Positions 4,430 through 10,533 of a DNA stretch of 10,533 nt are shown here, in pieces. The stretch's first letter is position 1; each line of letters begins with the position of its first letter. Made by a program: the position numbers and the translations under genes. Source of the DNA: an uncultured Eubacteriales bacterium. GTDB taxonomy: Bacteria; Bacillota; Clostridia; Oscillospirales; Acutalibacteraceae. Below the pieces are notes generated by a model. The model did not search any database. It was not told the origin of the DNA and worked only from the letters and a program-made list of their open reading frames with translations. Location: positions 1-10,533 of the forward strand of contig CAKSRC010000037.1 of assembly GCA_934486915.1 (NCBI GenBank). Direction: 5' to 3'.

Positions 4430-7054
4430 TTAATTTTCGAGCTTAGAAATAGTAGAATTGAGCATGTCAATTTTATCTTGAAGGTTTTTAGCATCTTCCT
4501 TGACTTTTTCTATAACATCACTTGGAGCCTTGCTCAAAAAACCTTGGTTATTAAGCTTTCCACTGCATTGCTTAAACTTCTTATCGGCAGATTCAAGTTC
4601 TTTTCTCAATCTTTGAAGCTCTGCCTTTTTGTCTATAAGCTCATCCATAGGAATATATATCTTAGCACTGCTTGTGATAATGTTGACAGCCGAGTCAATC
4701 TCAAAGTTGTTTGCTATTTCAACTTCACTTGCATAAGCTAATTTCTTTATGAAATCTTTTCCCTTTGTGAATACTGATTCATCTTGGCAAGCTATATAGA
4801 CTTTAGCCTTTTTGGAAGGAGGTACATTCATTTCGTTCCTTCGATTCCTTATAGCCTTAATAGCCTCCATTATAGCTTCCATTTCTTTTTTATCTTCAGT
4901 ATAGCAATGTTTTTCATCGTATGAAGGGTATTTTGATACCATAATCGATGAGCCTTCGTGGGGTAAGGTTTGCCAAATTTCTTCAGTTATAAACGGCATA
5001 AACGGATGAAGAAGTTTTAAAGTATTGCTTAGTATATAAACAAGTATTTGCCTTGTATTTTGAGCAACATCTCCACCTTGCTGCATTCTTATTTTTGCAA
5101 TTTCTATATACCAATCGCAGAACTTATCCCATATAAAATCATATAGTTTAGAAACGGCAACGCCCAATTCAAACTTTTCAAGATTTTCGGTTACCTCTAG
5201 GGCTACATCATTAAATTCGTTTATTATCCATTTATCCTCTATGTTTAGGTCACTTGGCAACTCATTCTTAACATCAAAACCGTCTATATTCATATGTATA
5301 AAGCGAGATGCATTCCAAATCTTATTTGCAAAGTTTCTGCTAGCGCTTACTTTATCATCTGAAAAACGCATATCATTTCCCGGGCTGTTTCCTGTTGCCA
5401 ATGTAAATCTTAGTGCATCCGCACCAAACTTATCGATTATCTCAAGAGGATCAATTCCATTGCCCAAGGATTTGGACATTTTTCTTCCTTGCGCATCTCT
5501 TACCAATCCATGTATAAATACGGTGTTAAACGGCACTGTACCCATATGCTCTATTGATGAAAAAATCATCCTTGCAACCCAGAAGAATATTATATCGTAA
5601 CCCGTAACCAAGGTATCGGTTGGATAAAAATATTCGAGTTCTTCGGTTTTATTTGGCCAGCCCAAAGTGGAAAACGGCCATAATGCAGATGAGAACCATG
5701 TATCAAGTGTATCCTCATCTTGCTTAACGTTTGAGGATCCGCATTTTGGGCAAACGTCTACCTTATCTTTAGATACAACTGTTTCGCCGCAATCGCTGCA
5801 ATAGTATGCGGGTATTCTATGACCCCACCAAAGCTGCCTTGATATACACCAGTCTTTTATATTTTCCATCCAGTGGAAATATATCTTTGAAAATCTATCA
5901 GGGATAAAGTTTACCTTGTGGTCTCTTACCTCTTTAATAGCAGGTTCTGCCAACGGCTGCATCTTAACAAACCATTGTTTAGATACTCTTGGCTCGACAG
6001 TTTCAGAACATCTGTAGCAAGTACCTACATTGTGCTTAATCGGCTCAGCCTTTACTAAATATCCACCGTCTTCAAGGTCTTTTACTATTTGTTTTCTCGC
6101 TTCATAGCGATCCAACCCCTTGTATTTTCCGGCATTTTCATTCATTACAGCACTTTCGTCTATAACGGTTATAATATCTAAGTTATGCCTTAGACCAACC
6201 TCGAAGTCGTTAGGATCATGAGCAGGCGTAATCTTTACTACCCCTGTACCAAAGTCTGTCTCTACATAAGAATCGGCTATAATCGGGATTTCTCTTCCAA
6301 CCAAAGGAAGTATAACCTTTTTACCTACTAAATCCTTGTATCTTTCATCTTCAGGATGAACTGCCACTGCAGTATCTCCAAGCAATGTTTCAGGACGGGT
6401 TGTAGCTAAGTTTAAATATCCGCTGCCGTCTGACAATGGGTATCTTAAATGCCAAAAGCTTCCTTCTTGCTCAGCAAACTCAACTTCCGCATCTGATATT
6501 GAGGTCTTACATTTTGGGCACCAGTTGATGATTCTTTCGCCTCTATATATAAGCCCTTTGTTATAAAGTTTAACAAAAACTTCGTTAACTGCTTCAGAGC
6601 AGCCCTCATCAAGGGTAAATCTTTCTCTATCCCAATCGCAGGAGCAACCTAGTTTCTTAAGCTGATCTATAATCCTGGAGCCATAAGTATTCTTCCACTG
6701 CCAAGCTCTTTCTAAGAATTTTTCACGGCCTAACATTTCTTTGCTTAGGCCCTCTTTTTTCAAAGCCTCTACTATCTTAGCTTCAGTAGCTATTGACGCA
6801 TGGTCTGTCCCCGGAACCCATAGTGCAGAGTATCCTTGCATCCTCTTAAATCTTATCAAGATATCTTGTATAGTTTCATCCAATGCATGTCCCATATGGA
6901 GCTGACCCGTAATATTTGGTGGTGGGATTACTATAGTATAAGATTTTTTATTTTTATCTATCTCGGCGTGAAAATATTTGTTTGATACCCAAAAGTCGTA
7001 TATTCTATCTTCAACTTCTTTTGGGTCATATGTTTTGGCAAGTTCTTTTTCCAT
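4430..7054 (-). CDS. valS: Valyl-tRNA synthetase
   Basis: This is a class Ia synthetase that charges tRNA-Val and hydrolyses mis-formed Thr-tRNA-Val. The 874-residue product has the typical bacterial length. The Rossmann catalytic core carries PPPNITGQLHMGH (HIGH motif at 53-56) and KMSKS at 525-529. The CP1 editing domain includes ATTRPETLLGD (217-227) and AHDPNDFEVG (278-287). A zinc ribbon with C419-x2-C422 and C435-x2-C438 precedes the DTWFSSALWP segment. The anticodon-binding helical domain (about 600-750) is followed by a C-terminal coiled coil (about 805-874). The open frame extends 15 codons further to a TTG at 7099. ATG 7054 is preferred because AGGAGG lies 7 nt upstream and MEKELAKTYDPKEVE matches the family start. 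A promoter and a terminator-like hairpin lie upstream. Confidence 0.98.
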   Translation of the reverse strand: MEKELAKTYDPKEVEDRIYDFWVSNKYFHAEIDKNKKSYTIVIPPPNITGQLHMGHALDETIQDILIRFKRMQGYSALWVPGTDHASIATEAKIVEALKKEGLSKEMLGREKFLERAWQWKNTYGSRIIDQLKKLGCSCDWDRERFTLDEGCSEAVNEVFVKLYNKGLIYRGERIINWCPKCKTSISDAEVEFAEQEGSFWHLRYPLSDGSGYLNLATTRPETLLGDTAVAVHPEDERYKDLVGKKVILPLVGREIPIIADSYVETDFGTGVVKITPAHDPNDFEVGLRHNLDIITVIDESAVMNENAGKYKGLDRYEARKQIVKDLEDGGYLVKAEPIKHNVGTCYRCSETVEPRVSKQWFVKMQPLAEPAIKEVRDHKVNFIPDRFSKIYFHWMENIKDWCISRQLWWGHRIPAYYCSDCGETVVSKDKVDVCPKCGSSNVKQDEDTLDTWFSSALWPFSTLGWPNKTEELEYFYPTDTLVTGYDIIFFWVARMIFSSIEHMGTVPFNTVFIHGLVRDAQGRKMSKSLGNGIDPLEIIDKFGADALRFTLATGNSPGNDMRFSDDKVSASRNFANKIWNASRFIHMNIDGFDVKNELPSDLNIEDKWIINEFNDVALEVTENLEKFELGVAVSKLYDFIWDKFCDWYIEIAKIRMQQGGDVAQNTRQILVYILSNTLKLLHPFMPFITEEIWQTLPHEGSSIMVSKYPSYDEKHCYTEDKKEMEAIMEAIKAIRNRRNEMNVPPSKKAKVYIACQDESVFTKGKDFIKKLAYASEVEIANNFEIDSAVNIITSSAKIYIPMDELIDKKAELQRLRKELESADKKFKQCSGKLNNQGFLSKAPSDVIEKVKEDAKNLQDKIDMLNSTISKLEN

Positions 7055-7096
7055 GTAATTTCCTCCTGATTTTAATGGACATATTTTTAAGTTATA

Positions 7097-7135
7097 CAAA
7101 AATCAAGGTGTCAAGCCTTAAACGCTTCAACACCT
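7097..7135 (-). terminator. Terminator-like hairpin in the valS leader
   Basis: On the minus strand AGGTGT (7135-7130) pairs with ACACCT (7111-7106), and AAGC (7127-7124) pairs with GCTT (7116-7113). A small internal loop separates the two helices, the apical loop is 7 nt, and TTGATTTTTG follows. It may end the trkH transcript or attenuate valS, since the best valS promoter lies upstream of it. Confidence 0.55.
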
Positions 7136-7169
7136 ATTTCAATTAAACATTCTGCTTAATGACTATTAA

Positions 7170-7198
7170 CTTATATGATACTACAAAACGACTTACAA
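7170..7198 (-). promoter_or_regulatory. Candidate valS promoter
   Basis: TTGTAA (7198-7193) and TATAAG (7175-7170) are separated by 17 bp and lie just past the trkH stop. The start near 7163 gives a leader of about 110 nt that includes the hairpin at 7097-7135. I see no better promoter between that hairpin and valS. Confidence 0.5.
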
Positions 7199-7219
7199 TT
7201 CAAATTATAAATTTAAAAT

Positions 7220-8605
7220 TCACCCTACTATAACCTTACCCTCCGGCAATATAGTCTCAATTCGTTTTGAATGCCTTACTGTCAATGCAAACAACAGCGA
7301 TACTGGGCCTACTCTTCCTACAAACATAGTAATAATAATAATCACCTTAGACAAATCCCCTAAAAACGGTGTGATTCCAGTTGTAAGTCCAACAGTACTA
7401 AATGCCGAAACTATTTCAAACAATATATTTAAAGTTCCAAATTCTTTAGAGGCCTCCGCAAGATCCACAATAGTCGTAAATAAAATTACAAGCATCATGG
7501 CAAGAGTGGAAATAGACAATGTCTTATAAACCGTGCTTTTGTCTATTATGTGCCTTCGTATACAAGTGTTGGAATAGCCTTTTAGTACACTTATAACTGT
7601 GGCTATTAATACTATAAACGTCGTAGTTTTTATACCTCCTCCAGTAGATGAAGGGGAGGCACCTATAAACATAAGTATTGTAGTCATAATTTTAGTTATA
7701 TCTTTTTCTTTTCCTATTGGTATACTAAAAAATCCAGCTGTCCTTGCAACTGCCGACTGAAAAAATGATATATTAAGCTTTTCCCAAAGATTATATCCGA
7801 GTAACGTATTATTGTTTTCAAGCAAAAAGAAAAGTATTGTCCCAACTACAAGTAAAATTAATGACGTATAAATAACTATAATAGAATGGACTCCTAACTT
7901 AACCGACTTTGCCTTATTCTTATACTTATTCACAAAATAATTATGAACATCCGTAATAACTATAAAGCCTATTCCTCCTATAATAACAAGGAAGGCAATA
8001 ACTATACAAACTAATGGGTCCTTGGCATATTCCATCATGCTTATATTAGGGGTTAAAATTCCCATGACATCAAATCCTGAATTGCAATATGCCGATACGG
8101 CAGTAAATATAGATACCCATATGCCAACAAGCCCAAATTTGGGTATAAATCTAATCGATAAAAGCAAAGCACCCAATGCTTCACAAGAAAACGAAACTAT
8201 AAATATAGAGCGTATTAATCCATGTATATCTACAATATTGCCATTGGTATACTCTTTAATGATTTGAAGATCTCTTATTCCAAGCTTCTTTCTCAAAAAC
8301 AATGTTATCCCCGTAGTAAAAGATATCACTCCCAAACCGCCTACTTGTGTAAGAATTAATATAACAAATTGGCCAAAAAAGCTCCACTTTGACCCAGTAT
8401 CAAATACTGTAAGGCCTGTAACACAAGTACTCGATGTCGCAACAAATAACGAATCTATGAATCTTGGTGCATTACCGTCTTGATATGAAATCGGGAGACT
8501 TAGAAGTATGGTCCCCATCACTGTCACTACAAAAAAACTCAACACAATTAACTTGACAGGTTCAATGTTCTTTATTTTATTCGTTATTAATTGAAGTCTG
8601 CTCAA
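7220..8605 (-). CDS. KtrB/TrkH-family potassium uptake channel subunit (TTG start)
   Basis: This is a membrane potassium-translocating subunit of the Trk/Ktr/HKT superfamily (461 residues, the usual KtrB size). All four pore repeats are visible by their selectivity-filter segments: TCVTG (60-64), NSGFD (175-179), RTAGF (288-292) and STVGL (403-407). The conserved ASPSSTGGGIKTTT (316-329), whose repeat-3 M2 region forms the gating loop in KtrB, and VGRVGP (429-434) are also present. Each filter has its central glycine, so potassium selectivity is expected. The start is TTG 8605: GGAG lies about 10 nt upstream and MSRLQLITNK leads into the first helix. The cytosolic NAD/ATP-binding regulatory subunit (KtrA/TrkA) is not a neighbour. 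The gene appears to stand alone between a terminator and valS. Confidence 0.95.
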   Translation of the reverse strand: MSRLQLITNKIKNIEPVKLIVLSFFVVTVMGTILLSLPISYQDGNAPRFIDSLFVATSSTCVTGLTVFDTGSKWSFFGQFVILILTQVGGLGVISFTTGITLFLRKKLGIRDLQIIKEYTNGNIVDIHGLIRSIFIVSFSCEALGALLLSIRFIPKFGLVGIWVSIFTAVSAYCNSGFDVMGILTPNISMMEYAKDPLVCIVIAFLVIIGGIGFIVITDVHNYFVNKYKNKAKSVKLGVHSIIVIYTSLILLVVGTILFFLLENNNTLLGYNLWEKLNISFFQSAVARTAGFFSIPIGKEKDITKIMTTILMFIGASPSSTGGGIKTTTFIVLIATVISVLKGYSNTCIRRHIIDKSTVYKTLSISTLAMMLVILFTTIVDLAEASKEFGTLNILFEIVSAFSTVGLTTGITPFLGDLSKVIIIITMFVGRVGPVSLLFALTVRHSKRIETILPEGKVIVG

Positions 8606-8643
8606 AATAAATTCTCTCCTTAAAATTAATCCTACAATCGACT

Positions 8644-8718
8644 ATATTACTCCATTATTTACTAAAATGCAAGTGCTTAAAATTTATTACGGTATAATAT
8701 TGATTTTTTATCTTTCAA
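8644..8718 (-). promoter_or_regulatory. Candidate promoter(s) for the ktrB-like gene
   Basis: Two overlapping possibilities lie between the upstream terminator and the gene. One is TTGAAA (8718-8713), 16 bp, TATACC (8696-8691). The other is TTGCAT (8672-8667), 17 bp, TAATAT (8649-8644). Neither is a strong match and the region is AT-rich, so I cannot choose between them. Confidence 0.35.
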
Positions 8719-8743
8719 TTAAATATTTTTATTGCCTTTTTCG

Positions 8744-8780
8744 CTTAAATAAAGAAGTGACGTTATTCTCATCACTTCTT
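8744..8780 (-). terminator. Terminator after the MBL-DUF3006 gene pair
   Basis: A perfect 9-bp stem (AAGAAGTGA at 8780-8772 paired with 8760-8752) has an 11-nt loop. On the minus strand it is followed by a moderately T-rich tract (TATTTAA). It lies 12 nt past the DUF3006-like stop codon. The T-run is weak but the stem and position fit termination. Confidence 0.65.
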
Positions 8781-8792
8781 AAATTTATGTAT

Positions 8793-9017
8793 TTATTTAT
8801 TTCTCCAAAGCTTATCTTGGAGTTTTTTATTTTTGTCTCGCCTTCGTTGCGTTTCTTCCTTGTCTATAGTGATGACAGCATCATCTGAAATTCTTATTAT
8901 ATCGCCCTCCCTTGCCTCACTTGGAAGCTCTGACTTTTCTATTGCAAACGCCCTTCTTTCATCATCCTCACAAATGGCGAATGTACCTTCAAACCTATCT
9001 ATAGCCAATATTCTCAC
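8793..9017 (-). CDS. DUF3006-like small protein (GTG start)
   Basis: This is a 74-residue soluble protein whose pattern fits the DUF3006 family: an N-terminal MRILAIDRFEGTFAICEDD, a middle ELPSEAREGDIIRI, and a charged helical C-terminus rich in R, K, E and D. Its function is not known. DUF3006 genes are often found next to ComEC-like metallo-beta-lactamase-fold genes, and that is the case here: the MBL gene ends only 7 nt before this start. The GTG at 9017 is the start. Its ribosome binding site AAGGAG overlaps the end of the MBL gene, suggesting translational coupling and a shared role. A hairpin terminator follows. Confidence 0.85.
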   Translation of the reverse strand: MRILAIDRFEGTFAICEDDERRAFAIEKSELPSEAREGDIIRISDDAVITIDKEETQRRRDKNKKLQDKLWRNK

Positions 9018-9024
9018 TTATAAT

Positions 9025-9975
9025 CTACTCCTTTTCTACTTTTACATCGATATTATTTCCATCCGTGACAAAAACTATATCGCCGTTAATATCTGTCCTA
9101 AAAATCGTTATATTACTTTGTTCTATTCTGCTTACTACACTGTATCTCGGTAAGTTCTTATTATTTTCTCCAACTGATATAGCGGCATACTTTGGTGAAA
9201 CCGCATTTAAAAAATTTTGTGTCGAAGAGGTCTTGCTTCCATGATGACCAACCTTTAATACATCGGATTTTAAATCATACCCTGATTTTATAATATCGTT
9301 TTCAGCCTCTTTTTCCGCATCTCCAGTAAGTAAAAAGCTCTTACTGCCATATTTTAATTTTATAACAATTGAATTATTATTTAATTTATCATACTGCTTA
9401 CTTGGAGATAAAATATTCAATTCCATATCACCTATTTTAAAGCTGTCTCCACAAATAGGTTTATCAACTTTTATATTATTTTTATCAAGAGCCAAAAGCA
9501 TGGACTCATACGTTTTTCCCGTAGGTATAATATCGTCCGGGACTTCCGGCATCATAAATCTTTCAATTTGGATCTCATTTATTATATCTCTCATTCCACC
9601 TATATGATCCTTGTGGGGATGAGAAACTACAACTAAGTCAAGTTTTTTCACATCTCTCTTTTTAAGATACTCAAGTACCTTATTACTGGTATCTATATCG
9701 CCTGCATCTACTAATATATTTTTATCCCCTGAATTTATGTATATAGAGTCCGCTTTGCCGACATCAATTATGTGAACTGACATCTTTTCTTCTGTTAACT
9801 CTCTACCCTCTTCGGAATATGCAATCACTTCTTTTGTAGGAGAAATATAATTAAATACATCCTGCCAAAACATTAACGAAGAATCAGAAAAAATACTTAT
9901 AGAGGCTGAAAATATTATAACTGCCGCTATTAAATATAAGATTATATTCTTCGTTTTATTTATCTTTTTTGCCAT
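9025..9975 (-). CDS. Membrane-anchored ComEC-like metallo-beta-lactamase-fold hydrolase
   Basis: The 316-residue protein begins with a basic segment and a hydrophobic helix (about 10-30), which would act as signal anchor or uncleaved signal and place the catalytic domain outside the membrane. The domain resembles the C-terminal domain of the DNA-uptake protein ComEC. It shows MSVHIIDVGKADSIYI (65-80), LVDAG, the metal motif HPHKDH (H119, H121, D123, H124), NNSIVIKL (200-207), LLTGDAEKE (D219) and GHHGSKTSS (243-251). It lacks the ComEC channel part, so it is not a DNA transporter; a phosphodiesterase or nuclease role is plausible but unproven. The usual NxYGHP histidine near the C-terminus is not evident; the segment reads ENNKNLPRYSVV (270-281). 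The start ATG 9975 has only a weak SD (AGGG). ftsK ends 45 nt upstream and the DUF3006-like gene follows by 7 nt. Confidence 0.9.
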   Translation of the reverse strand: MAKKINKTKNIILYLIAAVIIFSASISIFSDSSLMFWQDVFNYISPTKEVIAYSEEGRELTEEKMSVHIIDVGKADSIYINSGDKNILVDAGDIDTSNKVLEYLKKRDVKKLDLVVVSHPHKDHIGGMRDIINEIQIERFMMPEVPDDIIPTGKTYESMLLALDKNNIKVDKPICGDSFKIGDMELNILSPSKQYDKLNNNSIVIKLKYGSKSFLLTGDAEKEAENDIIKSGYDLKSDVLKVGHHGSKTSSTQNFLNAVSPKYAAISVGENNKNLPRYSVVSRIEQSNITIFRTDINGDIVFVTDGNNIDVKVEKE

Positions 9976-10020
9976 ACTTATTTTATCCCTACTTTCGTTT
10001 TAAAGTCATACATTTTTAAA

Positions 10021-10533
10021 TTAATCCTTTTTATCTGTTATAGTATTTTTTCTTTCTAAAAATTGCTGCTTAGTAATGATTACTTGCCTTGGTTTGGAGC
10101 CTTCGTGAGGTCCTATCATTCCCATTTGTTCCATTTGGTCTATTATTCTTCCCGCTCTCGCATAACCAATTCTAAGCCTTCTTTGCAAGAAAGACGTTGA
10201 GGCTTGTCCTACTTCCAAGATACATTCAATAGCCTCATTCATCATAGGGTCCTCTACGCTTTCCTCAACGGCACCCTTGTTTTCCTGCAACGGAACAGCA
10301 TTCTTATCAATTTCTTCTATAACATTTTGGTCGTAATCTATTTGACCCTCTTGTTTAATGTAGGAAACTACACTCTCTATTTCCTCATCGGTCACATAGC
10401 ATCCTTGCACTCTTACGGGTTTCTGAGAACCAATAGGCGAGAAGAGCATATCTCCTCTGCCTAAAAGTTTTTCAGCCCCGGCCATGTCTAATATCGTCCT
10501 TGAATCTATTTGAGAGGATACTGCCAAAGCAAT
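10021..10533 (-). CDS. FtsK/SpoIIIE DNA translocase, C-terminal part (cut by right edge)
   Basis: The last 170 residues of an FtsK/SpoIIIE-family DNA-pumping ATPase, the hexameric motor that clears chromosome DNA from the division or sporulation septum. The visible part starts in the end of the RecA-like motor with ALAVSSQIDSRTILDMAGAEKLLGRGDMLF, a family hallmark. A short acidic linker (about 70-95) follows. The gamma winged-helix domain (about 95-155: MMNEAIECILEVGQASTSFLQRRLRIGYARAGRIIDQMEQMG) reads polar DNA sequences and sets translocation direction. The Walker motifs and membrane part lie outside the window, so FtsK/SftA and SpoIIIE types cannot be separated. No terminator is seen before the MBL gene, so co-transcription is possible. 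Confidence 0.97.
   Translation of the reverse strand: MALAVSSQIDSRTILDMAGAEKLLGRGDMLFSPIGSQKPVRVQGCYVTDEEIESVVSYIKQEGQIDYDQNVIEEIDKNAVPLQENKGAVEESVEDPMMNEAIECILEVGQASTSFLQRRLRIGYARAGRIIDQMEQMGMIGPHEGSKPRQVIITKQQFLERKNTITDKKD

Noticed and set aside
7055..7099. Upstream extension of valS to a TTG at 7099 (15 extra residues)
   Set aside because: The ATG at 7054 has a perfect AGGAGG at good spacing and the family-typical N-terminus; the extra residues do not look like a ValRS.
7099..7135. Possible valine-codon leader peptide before valS (GTG start near 7133)
   Set aside because: There is no ribosome binding site, only one internal valine codon, and it lies inside the hairpin; chance is the better explanation.

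Overview
The window reads as a chromosomal segment of a low-GC Gram-positive bacterium, most likely class Clostridia (Bacillota). The grounds are AT-rich DNA, strong GGAGG-type ribosome binding sites, several TTG/GTG starts, intrinsic terminators and Firmicutes-type RNA leaders. Genus-level placement is not possible from this sequence alone. All thirteen genes lie on the minus strand, so transcription runs from high to low coordinates. No tRNA, rRNA, mobile element or CRISPR array is visible.

Layout in transcription order. (1) The C-terminal end of an FtsK/SpoIIIE DNA translocase (cut by the right window edge), a membrane-anchored ComEC-like metallo-beta-lactamase-fold protein, and a small DUF3006-like protein follow one another closely and end at a hairpin terminator. 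(2) A KtrB/TrkH-type potassium channel subunit stands alone. (3) valS (valyl-tRNA synthetase) has a 110-nt leader with a terminator-like hairpin but no recognisable T-box, and ends in a strong terminator. (4) The translation/transcription/secretion cluster rpmG-secE-nusG-rplK-rplA-rplJ-rplL follows. It has a strong promoter before rpmG, a second promoter plus an L10 leader RNA and attenuator before rplJ, and a perfect 11-bp terminator after rplL. (5) The first 184 codons of an ABC1/AarF/UbiB-family atypical kinase, with its own promoter, run off the left edge.

The most notable non-coding signals are two RNA hairpins of the same architecture, one just upstream of the rplK ribosome binding site and one just upstream of that of rplA. 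Both share a GUGGGA...UUUACCAC core that resembles the L1-binding helix of 23S rRNA, and their basal helices differ by compensating base changes. I read them as a tandem pair of L1 feedback operators. With the L10 leader, the cluster would carry two protein-feedback circuits: L1 acting on rplK and rplA, and L10-L12 acting on rplJ-rplL.

Other points of interest are the absence of rpoB after rplL, an AarF-like protein with altered signature motifs, a ComEC-like MBL protein that seems to lack the usual C-terminal GHP histidine, and a rpmG promoter that overlaps a terminator-like hairpin. The rest is ordinary housekeeping. I saw no clear sign of a defence, mobile or wholly new system.
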